From Sphingosinicella sp. BN140058 (GTDB taxonomy: Bacteria > Pseudomonadota > Alphaproteobacteria > Sphingomonadales > Sphingomonadaceae), in contig NZ_CP035501.1 in the NCBI RefSeq assembly GCF_004135585.1, positions 5,465,501 to 5,529,500 on the forward strand: DNA of 64,000 nucleotides. The letters are read 5' to 3'. The position numbers and the translations under genes are program-made. The notes beneath the pieces are model-generated. The model did no database searches, was not told where the DNA came from, and was given only the letters and a program-made list of their open reading frames with translations. This document shows positions 11,012 through 20,300 of the stretch, one piece after another. Numbering within the stretch: position 1 is the stretch's first letter; each line of letters opens with the position of its first letter.

Positions 11012-11530
11012 ATGGCGACGACGATCGACAACGGCGCTGCGCGGCCACGGCCGCTGGGGCTTGCACCGACCAGGGTCGAGCGCGTGCTCGCCTGGCTGTC
11101 GGCCGCGATGCTGCTGGTCGTCTGCACCGCGCTCGGCCGCGGCCTCGCCGCCTGGAACAGTCTGCCGGCGATCGTCTGGTTTCACATCGGCACGATGCTG
11201 CTCGCGCTCGCCCTCACCCCGATCATCCTGCTGCGCAGGCGCGGCGATCTTTGGCACCGTCGGCTCGGCTATGTCTGGGTCGGCGCGCTGGTGACGACGT
11301 CGGTGGCCACCTTCTGGGTCCGGATCAGCCACCCCGGACACCTCGGCCCGATCCACATCCTGTCGGTCTTCACTCTCGTGCAGGTGCCACGCGCGATCCT
11401 CGCGGCGCGCCGTCATGACATCGCCGCCCATCGCCGCAGCATCACCCTGCTCGTCAGCGGTGCGCTGCTGATCGCCGGCTTCTTCACCTTCCTGCCGAGC
11501 CGCCTGCTCGGGCACTGGCTCCTGTCCTGA
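11012..11530 (+). CDS. DUF2306 family membrane protein
   Basis: 172 residues with four hydrophobic segments (about 22-40, 50-70, 82-100, 140-160). Histidines at membrane edges (WFHIGT, WHRRLGY, HPGHLGPIHILS, HRRS) match the DUF2306/YozB-like membrane family, whose function is unknown. The ATG at 11012 is preferred over a GTG three bases upstream because the GGGGG ribosome site (11002-11006) is better spaced. It follows the symporter by 63 bp and may be co-transcribed. Confidence 0.8.
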   Translation: MATTIDNGAARPRPLGLAPTRVERVLAWLSAAMLLVVCTALGRGLAAWNSLPAIVWFHIGTMLLALALTPIILLRRRGDLWHRRLGYVWVGALVTTSVATFWVRISHPGHLGPIHILSVFTLVQVPRAILAARRHDIAAHRRSITLLVSGALLIAGFFTFLPSRLLGHWLLS

Positions 11531-11539
11531 GCCAAGAAG

Positions 11540-11562
11540 GGCGCGAACCCGCTGGTCGCGCC
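11540..11562. terminator. possible bidirectional hairpin between convergent genes
   Basis: GGCGCGA (11540-11546) and TCGCGCC (11556-11562) form a perfect 7-bp GC stem with a 9-base loop, between the convergent ends of the DUF2306 gene and the M24 peptidase gene. There is no T-run on either side, so termination is only suggested by position. Confidence 0.35.
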
Positions 11563-11581
11563 GTCCGGGAGCCCTGCCGGC

Positions 11582-12844
11582 TCAGCCGAGCGGGCGATCG
11601 ATCGACGGCGGCGGCTCGCTGAACCAGCGCGGTCCCTGCGGCGTCATGTAGAGGCAGTCCTCGAGACGGATACCAAACTTGCCCGGCGCATAGAGGCCCG
11701 GCTCGTTGGAAAAACACATCCCTGCCTGCAGCAAGGTTTCCTCGCCGTGGACGAAGTTCACGGGTTCATGCCCTTCCAGGCCGATGCCGTGCCCGGTGCG
11801 ATGGGAGAGGCCCGGGAGCCGGTACCCCGGTCCATAGCCCCATTTTTGATATTGGGCGCGGACCGCATCGTCGACGCTGCCGGCGGAAGCGCCGATCCGA
11901 GCCGCGCGGAAGGCGATCTCCTGCCCCTGACGCACCTCATTCCACACCTTGCGCTGCTCGACCGTCGGCGCGCCGAAAACGAAGGTTCGCGAGACGTCGG
12001 ACTGATAGCCGTGGACGGTGCAGCCGCAGTCCATCAGCACCACCTCGCCCTCGCGCACCTGCTGGGGCTTGCCGCTGCCATGGGGATAGGCGCTCGCTTC
12101 GCCGAGCAGCACCAGGGCAAATTCGGGGCTGCCGCCGAGCTGAACGGTGGCAGCGTTCATGATCTTGCCGATCTCGGCCGGGGTCATGCCCTTCTCGACC
12201 CGCGGCCAGGTGTGCCGATAGGCGGCGAGCGTCACGTCCGTCGCCTTCTGCATCAGCGCGAGTTCGGCAGCGGACTTGATCATCCGACAGGCGCGCACGA
12301 CCGGCGCCGCATTCTCGATCCGCACCCCGTTCAGTGCCTTGCCGAGCCCGTCGACGGCGAAGTAGCGGACCGTTTCCTCCACGCCGACCGCGCGGTCGGC
12401 GACCTTGCGGTCGCGCAGCGCTCCGGCGACCAATGCGAACGGGCTTTCATGCTCGTTCCAGGTCCGCACCTCGGCGGGAACGGACAGGCTTTCGCGAACC
12501 GACGGCTCCTCGAAATAGGGCGTGACGATGATCGGTTCGCCCTCGGCCGGCAGCACGGCCGCAGTCAGCCGTTCGCTGCGGTGCCATTGCACGCCGGTGA
12601 AATAATCGAGCGACGCGCCGGGCTCGATCAGGACCGCGCCGAGCCCGCGCGCCCGCATCAAGGTCTGGGCCTTGGCGATACGCTGCAGGCGCTCGGCGGC
12701 GCCGATCGGCACCGCATCCTCCGTAATCTTGGTCAATGCTCCGCCTGTCGCAGGGCCTTGCGCACGCAGCGGCAGCGCCGCAAGGCCGGCCGTCGCGAGC
12801 AGCGATCCGGCGAGGCCCCGCCGGGTGAGATCAGGCATAGGCAT
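11582..12844 (-). CDS. M24 family metallopeptidase (Xaa-Pro aminopeptidase-like), exported
   Basis: 420 residues. A twin-arginine-like leader (LTRRGLAGSLLATAGLAAL, ending near ALPLRAQ) suggests export. The pita-bread M24 domain fills the C-terminal half and has all five metal ligands: two Asp in LMDCGCTVHGYQSDVSR, His in HRTGHGIGLEGHE, Glu in FSNEPGLY and Glu in IRLEDCLY. It should release N-terminal residues next to proline from peptides. The start at 12844 lies inside the end of the upstream GST gene, suggesting coupled translation; a second ATG at 12838 is possible. A creatinase-type hydrolase is the alternative within the fold. Confidence 0.88.
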   Translation of the reverse strand: MPMPDLTRRGLAGSLLATAGLAALPLRAQGPATGGALTKITEDAVPIGAAERLQRIAKAQTLMRARGLGAVLIEPGASLDYFTGVQWHRSERLTAAVLPAEGEPIIVTPYFEEPSVRESLSVPAEVRTWNEHESPFALVAGALRDRKVADRAVGVEETVRYFAVDGLGKALNGVRIENAAPVVRACRMIKSAAELALMQKATDVTLAAYRHTWPRVEKGMTPAEIGKIMNAATVQLGGSPEFALVLLGEASAYPHGSGKPQQVREGEVVLMDCGCTVHGYQSDVSRTFVFGAPTVEQRKVWNEVRQGQEIAFRAARIGASAGSVDDAVRAQYQKWGYGPGYRLPGLSHRTGHGIGLEGHEPVNFVHGEETLLQAGMCFSNEPGLYAPGKFGIRLEDCLYMTPQGPRWFSEPPPSIDRPLG

Positions 12845-13454
12845 AGGGGCCACCCTTGTTGAGCGCTGCGCCGTAAGCGGGTCGCGCATGAATCCGCTCG
12901 AGCCAGTCGATGAGCGCGGGACGGCGTTCGTCCAGGCCGGCACGCGAGCGCGCCGCTTCGAGCGGAAAGCTCATCATCACGTCGGCGGCGGTGAACCGCT
13001 CTCCGGCAAACCAGTCGCGCTGCGACAGCTCGGTCTCGAGCCAGTCCAGATGCCCGTCGAGCAGTTTCTGGATGAACGGCCGCGCCGGCCGGCCGAGGAG
13101 GCCGAGCTTGTTGACGACCAGCATCGCGAACAAAGGCGGCATCATCGAACCTTCGGCATAATGCAGGAACTGGCGATAGCGCAGCACATCCTCCCGCCGT
13201 GTCGGCGGCCCGAGACGTCCGCCCGCCTTCTCGACCAGATATTCGACGATCGCGCCGGTTTCGGCCACGATCACGCCCTCGTCGTCGATGACCGGAGCCT
13301 TGCCGAGAGGGTGGATGTCCTTGAGCTCGGGCGGCGCCAGCATCGTCTTGGGGTCGCGCTCGTAGCGTCGGACCCGGTAATCGAGCCCCAGTTCCTCGAG
13401 CAGCCAGAGGATCCGCTGCGATCGCGAATTCTGAAGATGGTGCACTATGATCAT
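12831..13454 (-). CDS. glutathione S-transferase
   Basis: 207 residues. The thioredoxin-like N-terminal domain (IIVHHLQNSRSQRILWLLEE, with the catalytic Ser/Arg in NSRSQ) carries the glutathione-binding KAPVIDDEGVIVAETGAI motif. An all-helical C-terminal domain contains FTAADVMMSFPLE. The start at 13454 has GGAGGG six bases upstream. Its last codons overlap the M24 peptidase start, so the two are one operon, with the arginase-family gene 55 bp upstream. Confidence 0.93.
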   Translation of the reverse strand: MIIVHHLQNSRSQRILWLLEELGLDYRVRRYERDPKTMLAPPELKDIHPLGKAPVIDDEGVIVAETGAIVEYLVEKAGGRLGPPTRREDVLRYRQFLHYAEGSMMPPLFAMLVVNKLGLLGRPARPFIQKLLDGHLDWLETELSQRDWFAGERFTAADVMMSFPLEAARSRAGLDERRPALIDWLERIHARPAYGAALNKGGPYAYA

Positions 13455-13509
13455 CGCGGCCCTCCGTCGCGACGGCGCTAAGGGCTGCGTTGCGCGGCCG
13501 CAAGCCGGA

Positions 13510-14310
13510 TCAAGGCCGCGCCAGGGCCGCAAGCTCCTTGATCAGCTTGGCGGCGAGGGTCGCAGTGATGCCGTTGATGTCGCGCGCGGGATTGAGTTCG
13601 ACGATGTCGGCACCCGCGATCGGCTGCGCGATCCGGTGCAGAACGTTCAGCACCTCGCGGACGCTGAGCCCGCCCGGCTCGTGGTGCGAAACGCCGGGCG
13701 CGAAGGCCGGATCGAACCCGTCGAGATCGATACTGACCCAGAGCGGCCCATCAGGGATCGGCACGCGTGCCGCGTCGAAACGGCGCATCTCGACGATCTC
13801 GACGCCGAAACGCTGTGCCTGCTCGCGGCAGTGGCGATTGAGCGTGCGAATGCCGACCTGCACGAGGCGGCGGGCGAGCCCCCGCTCCATGATCCGCGCG
13901 AACGGCGAGGCATGCGAAAGCGGATTGCCTTCGAAATCGTCATAAAGGTCGGGATGGGCGTCGAAGTGAAGGATGTCGACCGGTCCTAAGCCAGCCGCCA
14001 TGGCCTCGACGGCTGGAAAGCTCACCGAGTGATCGCCGCCGAGCAGCAAAGGCACGCAGCCGTCGCGCTGCGCCCGAGCGACCGCCTCGCGGATCATCGC
14101 GTGATCGCCATCGTCCTCGCGCAGCGGCAGGTCGCCGACATCGTCGAGCAGCACGTCCATGCCGATTTCGGTGCCGTCCTCGGCCGCCATGTTGGCATGG
14201 TCCGAGGCGAGCGCGGCGCGGATCGCGCCCGGCGCCGTCGCCGCGCCGCGCAGAAAGGAGGAATGTCGGTCGGTGGGCGCGCCGATCAGGCGCAAGGTCG
14301 TGGGGCGCAT
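13510..14310 (-). CDS. arginase/agmatinase family hydrolase
   Basis: 266 residues. The binuclear manganese site of ureohydrolases is complete: GGDHSVSFP, DAHPDLYDDF and DLDGFDPAFAPG. These enzymes hydrolyse arginine, agmatine or related guanidino compounds to urea and an amine. The C-terminal VELNPARD motif is also typical. The start at 14310 has GAGG upstream and matches the family N-terminus (LIGAPTDRHSSFLRGAATAP). It leads a probable operon with the GST and M24 genes. Arginase versus agmatinase cannot be settled by eye. Confidence 0.88.
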   Translation of the reverse strand: MRPTTLRLIGAPTDRHSSFLRGAATAPGAIRAALASDHANMAAEDGTEIGMDVLLDDVGDLPLREDDGDHAMIREAVARAQRDGCVPLLLGGDHSVSFPAVEAMAAGLGPVDILHFDAHPDLYDDFEGNPLSHASPFARIMERGLARRLVQVGIRTLNRHCREQAQRFGVEIVEMRRFDAARVPIPDGPLWVSIDLDGFDPAFAPGVSHHEPGGLSVREVLNVLHRIAQPIAGADIVELNPARDINGITATLAAKLIKELAALARP

Positions 14311-14496
14311 CTTCGTCGATCCTCGTCTCTCCGGCGACGATAGCGGCTGCCGTGGATATTCCCAGCCCACCGAAACGGCGACCGTGACGCACATTTCATC
14401 GCAATCGCCCTCCCCGTTCATCCTCCGGCCACCCATCCTGGTAGAAACACGAGGTCCCGCGTGAGGGGACGCGCACAGAATGAAAGGACGAACCAG

Positions 14497-14706
14497 GTGA
14501 CGAGCCCCGAACCCGACACCGCTTTCCTGCTGAGGCGGGCCGAGGAAGAGGCGATCCTCGCCATCCGCACCGACCAGAGCCCGGCCGCGCCGGCGCATTA
14601 CGAACTCGCCATGCTCTACTCGGCGCGCGCCCTCGATGCGCTGTCCGAAATGCCGGTCGACGCGTCCGGAACCGTCGATACGGTACCGGAGCCGCGAGCT
14701 CGCTGA
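14497..14706 (+). CDS. small hypothetical protein
   Basis: 69 residues, GTG start with AAGGA eight bases upstream. The sequence LLRRAEEEAILAIRTDQSPAAPAHYELAMLYSARALDAL is two amphipathic helices and resembles short helical proteins common in sphingomonads. Codon use is strongly GC-biased at third positions, supporting a real gene. It stands between the divergent arginase-family gene and the TonB receptor. Function unknown. Confidence 0.75.
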   Translation: MTSPEPDTAFLLRRAEEEAILAIRTDQSPAAPAHYELAMLYSARALDALSEMPVDASGTVDTVPEPRAR

Positions 14707-14998
14707 CCGGGACTAGGCCGCGCGACTACCGGCACCGCGCGCTTTGCATGCCATTGCCTGTGCTTGCCCGCTAATGTAGTGTCTTATGACATAACAATGT
14801 CGCGCATCTGACGCGGCAAGGCGGGAGGAACGATGCCTTCGATAGCCGACGCGATCTCCATGCCGCCCTGCCCGACGCGATCGGCGGCGACGACCCCGCT
14901 CAGTCTCTCGCCTTTGCAGGCCCGCACCGGAAATCCGGAGCGGGCGCTGCGCGCATCCGGCACGTCCGACACGGGCGGCCATTCCCAGGGAGAAGAGC
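14707..14998 (+). promoter_or_regulatory. leader and probable promoter of the TonB-dependent receptor gene
   Basis: This is a 292-bp gap. An AT-rich patch around 14770-14805 contains the inverted repeat TTATG-A-CATAA, a candidate operator or -10 region. A frame starting with ATG at 14833 has an excellent ribosome site (GGGAGG, five bases upstream) and overlaps the receptor start in another frame. It could encode a leader peptide, but an antisense frame over the same bases (14972 down to 14784) looks equally protein-like, so neither is called as a gene. Confidence 0.35.
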
Positions 14999-17383
14999 AT
15001 GAAGGGGACCTTGCGGCTTGCGCTGCTGAGCACGATCGCGTGCCCGGCGGGCGTATGGGCTCAGACGGAGCCGGTTGAGCAAAGCGCCGCGGCGGCCGAG
15101 ACAGGCGACGTCGCGCCGGCAGGCTCGGAAGATGAGATCATCGTCACCGCCCGCCGCCGCGCCGAGAACCTTCAGGACGTTCCGATCTCGGTCACCGCGT
15201 TCAGCGGCGAAGCGCTGGCTGAGCGCAATGTCGATTCGATCGATCAGATCGCCCGGTTCACGCCCAACATCCGGTTCGACACCGCGGCGCAGCTTTCCGG
15301 CGCAAGCTTCAACCCCACGGTGTTCATCCGCGGCGTCGGCTCGAACGATTTCGCCATCTTCACCGATCCGGGCGTCGGCTTCTACATCGATGGCGTCTAT
15401 TATGCGCGCTCGATCGGCGCGGTGACCGATGCCGTCGACCTGGAGAGCGTCCAGGTTCTGCGCGGACCGCAGGGCACTTTGTTCGGCCGCAACACGATCG
15501 GCGGCGCCGTGATCATCGAGACGGCGAAGCCGCAGCTCGACCAGGTCTCCGGCAAGGTGGAGGCGATCACCGGCAGCTACGACCGCATCGACCTGCGCGG
15601 CGCGGTCAACCTGCCGCTCGTCCAGGACCGACTTGCGCTTCGCCTCTCCGCCGCAACGCTCAACCGCGACGGCTACGTGAAGCGTCTGTCGGACGGCGAA
15701 GACATGGGCAACCGCAACACCGACATGGTGCGGGCACAGCTTCGCTGGCAGCCCGATCCCCGGCTGACCATCGATCTCGCCGGCGATTACACGCGCTCGC
15801 GCGAACATTCCGCGCCGAACGACATCGTCGCAATCGGGCTGCAGCCCAACCTGCCCGCGCGCTACAATCTCTCCGGCGCGCCCTGGCTCGCGCGCTACAA
15901 CCAGTTGGTCGCGCCGACTCTCGGCATCGTCAATCCGGCCGACCGCAAGGCGCTCGACGGCTCGTGGATCACCGCCGACCCATACGAAACCTGGGCTGGC
16001 GGGCCCAACGTCAACGATCTCGATCTGTGGGGGCTTCAAGGCACGATCGCGTTCGATGTCAGTAAAAGCCTTCAATTGAAGAGCATCACCGCCTATCGCG
16101 ACATGCACGCAACCTTCGCCCGCGACGGCGACAACACGCCCTATACGTTCCGCGAAACCTTCAACGACGACAAGGTTTGGCAGTTCAGCCAGGAACTGCA
16201 GGCCAATGGCAGCCTCGGGGACGGCCTGCGCTTCGTCACCGGCCTCTATTATCTGAAAGAGAAAGGCAGGGATTTCGGCCGCGCCGATCTCGCCGTCGGC
16301 ATTTGGCCGCCGCTGGTCACCACGCCGCCGCTCGCGCCCGCCGTGTTCCTGTACAATTGGATCGATAACGAAAGCTATGCGGCGTACGGCGAGATCGACA
16401 TCGATCTGGCGCGGCGCCTGACCCTCACCCTTGGCGGCCGCTACAATCACGACAGCAAGAAGATCCGCATCGTCAACGTCCGCCAGCGCGACGCCACCAG
16501 CCTCGTCGGCGGCGATCTGCTGACGCCGCTCGAAACGCCGGGGCTCGTCCGCTTCATCGACTCCGATGCCCAGAACATTCCCGACAGCGAAAGCTGGAGC
16601 AGCTTCACGCCGCGCGTGATTCTGAAGGCCGACGTCACCGACGACGTCAATCTCTATGCGTCCTTCTCCCGCGGCTTCAAATCGGGCGGCTTCAACCTGC
16701 GGCCGTTGACCGGCCCCGAGGAGGTCACCGCCTACGATCCGGAAACGCTTACCACCTGGGAATTGGGCGCGAAGACTCGGTGGCTGGACCGCCGGCTGAC
16801 CCTCAACGCCGCTGTGTGGAAGAGCCGATACAAGGACATCCAGCTGTCGGTGAACCAGACCCCGCTCAATTTCGTCGCCAACGCGACCGGCAAGCTCTGG
16901 GGCTTCGAGGTCGAGGCGGTGGCGCGCCCGGCGACCTGGCTCGATCTCAACGCCTCGATCGGCCACGTCGATTCGCATTATACCGAGATCAGCAATCCGC
17001 GCGCACCCAACCAGGCACTTCCGCTGACCCTCGACGACCGATTCGTGAAGGCGCCGCGGTGGACGCTGGCGGCGGGTGCCCAGATCAGCATCCCGCTCGG
17101 CCGCAGCGGCAATCTCCGCCTGCGCGGCGACGTCACCGACTACAGCCGCATCTACAACGATCTCAGCAACCATCCCTATCTCACGGAGAATGGCTACACA
17201 TTGGTCAATCTGCGGCTGACCTGGACCGATGTCGAGGATCGCTATTCGGTCGCCCTGTTCGGCACCAACATCACCGACGCTCTGTTCATCCAGTCGGGCA
17301 ATTTCAGCAACGGCTTCGGGCTTGCCGAAGTCAGCTACGGCCGGCCGCGCGAATGGGGGGTGTCGGCAAGCCTACGCTTCTGA
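14999..17383 (+). CDS. TonB-dependent outer-membrane receptor
   Basis: 794 residues. A signal peptide (to about VWA-Q, residue 21) is followed by a TonB-box-like segment DEIIVTARRRAENLQDVPIS. The plug domain carries VFIRGVGSNDF and VLRGPQGTLFGRNTIGG. A 22-strand-type barrel follows, ending in an aromatic residue (ASLRF-stop), the outer-membrane insertion signal. It imports a large or scarce substrate using TonB energy; the iron-siderophore-like and carbohydrate-type receptors of sphingomonads look alike, so the substrate is unknown. GGGAG precedes the ATG. Its end overlaps the end of the convergent sensor kinase by 12 bp. Confidence 0.95.
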   Translation: MKGTLRLALLSTIACPAGVWAQTEPVEQSAAAAETGDVAPAGSEDEIIVTARRRAENLQDVPISVTAFSGEALAERNVDSIDQIARFTPNIRFDTAAQLSGASFNPTVFIRGVGSNDFAIFTDPGVGFYIDGVYYARSIGAVTDAVDLESVQVLRGPQGTLFGRNTIGGAVIIETAKPQLDQVSGKVEAITGSYDRIDLRGAVNLPLVQDRLALRLSAATLNRDGYVKRLSDGEDMGNRNTDMVRAQLRWQPDPRLTIDLAGDYTRSREHSAPNDIVAIGLQPNLPARYNLSGAPWLARYNQLVAPTLGIVNPADRKALDGSWITADPYETWAGGPNVNDLDLWGLQGTIAFDVSKSLQLKSITAYRDMHATFARDGDNTPYTFRETFNDDKVWQFSQELQANGSLGDGLRFVTGLYYLKEKGRDFGRADLAVGIWPPLVTTPPLAPAVFLYNWIDNESYAAYGEIDIDLARRLTLTLGGRYNHDSKKIRIVNVRQRDATSLVGGDLLTPLETPGLVRFIDSDAQNIPDSESWSSFTPRVILKADVTDDVNLYASFSRGFKSGGFNLRPLTGPEEVTAYDPETLTTWELGAKTRWLDRRLTLNAAVWKSRYKDIQLSVNQTPLNFVANATGKLWGFEVEAVARPATWLDLNASIGHVDSHYTEISNPRAPNQALPLTLDDRFVKAPRWTLAAGAQISIPLGRSGNLRLRGDVTDYSRIYNDLSNHPYLTENGYTLVNLRLTWTDVEDRYSVALFGTNITDALFIQSGNFSNGFGLAEVSYGRPREWGVSASLRF

Positions 17384-20300
17384 CTCGTCGGCGGCCGCAC
17401 GCCCGCAGTTCACGCCGGCCTGGCGCAAGGCTTCGGAGAGCCGCGCGCCGGTATAGGGCTTGGCGATCAGCGACGTGCAGCGGTCCTCGGCGTGGCGTTT
17501 TGCCAGGCCGGTCTGATCGCCGGCAGTGGCGAGCAGGATCGGCAGATCGACATGAAGCGCGCGCAGTTCGGTGACCAGCCCGGGTCCGTCGGGCTGGTCG
17601 TGGTCGACGAACACCGCGTCGTAGCGGCCCTGCGCCGACCGAACCTTGCCAAGCGCTTCGCCCGCGTTCGCCGCTTCCTCGGCGGTGTAGCCGGCTGCGG
17701 AGAGTGCCTCCATCGCCAGCGCCCGCACCGTCGGCTCCGCCTCGACCAGCAGCACGCGGCCGGTCCGCCCCCGATCGAGAACGTCGCGGACCTTCTGCGC
17801 CAGCGCCTGATAGGTGAACGGCTTGGCGATCATCTCCACGCCCGGCTCCAGCCGGCCGCCGAGCGCAATGGCGTTGCGGGTGTAGCCGGACGTGTACAGC
17901 ACGCGCAGGTCCGGCTGCCGGGTGCGCGCGGCATCGGCCAGTTCGCGGCCGGACATTCCGGGCATCACCACGTCGGTGAACAACAGGTCGACCGGCTCGT
18001 CCTGGCGTTCGAGCAGGCGCAGCGCAGAGGCGCCATCATGTGCCTCCAGCACCTTGTAGCCAAGCTCGCGCAGGCACTCGACCGTATAGGCGCGGACATC
18101 GTCATCGTCCTCCACCACCAGCAGCAATTCCGCTTTCGGGCTGGTTTCGAGTCCCTGGGTCAACAGCGGCTCGGGCAGGTCCGCTGTCTCCCCGACCAGC
18201 CGCGGCAGGTAGATCTTGATCGTCGTGCCGTGGCCCTCTTCCGAATAGATCTTCACGTGGCCGCCCGATTGCTTGACGAAGCCATAGACCATCGACAGCC
18301 CAAGGCCGGTGCCCTTGCCCACCTCCTTGGTGGTGTAGAACGGCTCGAAGACCTTCTCCTGGACATGCTTGGGCATGCCCTCCCCCGTGTCGGTCACGGC
18401 GATGACGACATATTGGCCGGGCGCGACTTCGGCGTGCTGCGCGGTATATGCGTCGTCGAGCCTGGCATTGCTGGTCTCGACGATCAGCTCGCCGCCCTGC
18501 GGCATCGCGTCCCGCGCGTTGACGGCAAGGTTGAGGATCGCGCTCTCCAGCTGGTTGGGATCCACCTCCACCCGCCACAGACCGGGCGCGGTGACGACTT
18601 CCAGCTTCACCGTCTCGCCGAGCGCCCGGTTCAGCAGATCCGACATGCCGACGACGAGCTTGTCGACGTCGGTCGCCTTCGGCGCCAGCGGCTGTCGCCG
18701 CGAAAAGGCAAGCAGCCGCTGGGTCAGCGAGGCAGCGCGTTCCGCACCCTTCATGGCATTGTCGAGCGCTCTTCGCGCGCGCGCGTCGCTGATCTCGGCG
18801 GCATCCAGAGCCCGCCCGGCCATATCGATATTTCCGGTAACGACGGTCAGCAGATTGTTGAAATCATGGGCGATTCCGCCGGTCAGCTGACCCACGGCCT
18901 CCATCTTCTGCGCCTGGCGAAGCGCTTCCTCGGCGCTCTCGCGCTCGGCGATCGCGGCTGCGATCCTCTGCTCCAGCGTCTCGTTGAGCTCGCGTAGGGC
19001 CGCTTCGGCCTCGCTCTTCTCCTGCAGCTGGCGCTGCGCGGACTGATAGAGCCGGGCATTGTCGAGCGCGATCGCAGCCTGGGCGGCGATGCCGGCCATC
19101 AGCCGCTCGTGCCGTTCCTCGAAACGCCCGGTTTCGGGATGACCGAAGAACAACCCGCCGATAACGTCGCCCGATCGCGATTGCACCGGCACCGCGAGAT
19201 AGGAGCGGACCGGAAGATGCCCTTCCGGCATGCCGCGATGCGGGTCATTGTGGCCGTAGCGCGGGTCGGCGAGGATGTCGTCGGAACGGATGATGCCGTC
19301 GCCGTCGAAGGTCGGCTTGAACACCGCGGTCGCCCTCGGCATTCCGAAATTCTCGAATGCGGATCGCTCCGCACCCGACAATGTGTAGAGCATGTAGGAT
19401 TCGCCGGCGTCGTCGACCAGATTGTAGAAGAAGGCGCCGAACGCGGCCCCGATCAGCGACACGCCGGCGTCGGTGACCATCTGCACGATCCGTTCGAGCT
19501 CGAGCTCGCCGGCGAGCGCGGCGCCGGTCTCGTTCAGGGTCTCCAGCGTCTCGCTCTCCGCACGAAGCCGCATCTCGGCGAGTTTGCGTGCGGTGATGTC
19601 GTAGGAAACCCCGAAATAGCGGATCTGCCCGTCCGCGCTCCGCACCGGCTCGCCTTCCCGCGCCAGCCAGCGCACTTCGCCGGTGTCGGGACGGACGATC
19701 CGATACTCGATATAATCCAGCGCTTTCTCGGGCAGCGCGCTCCGCCCGGTCATCACCCGCTCGCGATCGTCGGGGTGGATGATCGCCAGGAAATAGCCGA
19801 CATCGGTCTCGTCGATCACGGGCGTGCCCCACAAGCGGCAGAATTGCTCGGAGACGATGATCCGGCCGGTCGCCGGTATCAGCTCGAACGTGCCGATGCC
19901 GCCGGTCGCCTGCGCGATCCGCAACCGTTCCTCGCTCGCCCGCAGCGCGTCCTCGACCATGCGCCGCTCGGTGATGTCGACCGAGGAACCGACCAGACCG
20001 ACGATCTCGCCTTGTTCGTTCCGAAGCGGCGCCTTGGTCGAAAGCCAGACCGCGGAGGTGCCGTCGGGCAGCCGGACCTCCTCCTCGATCTGTTCGGCCT
20101 CGCCACCGTCCATGACGCGGCGGTCGTTGGCCATGACGGTCGCCGCTTGCGCCTTGTCGTCGAGCACTTCGGCATCGGTTCTGCCGATATAGGCCTCCGG
20201 CGGTTTTCCAAGCAGCGCCGTGGTGCCGCGATTGGCGACCAGCAGCCGACCCTCGAGATCCTTGGCGTAGACGACTCCGGGGACGGCTTCTGCGAACGTG

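Noticed and set aside
9194..11515. A 773-codon frame antisense to the symporter and DUF2306 genes
   Set aside because: Product is rich in Asp, Arg, Gln and His repeats typical of reversed membrane-protein codons; the sense genes are clear.
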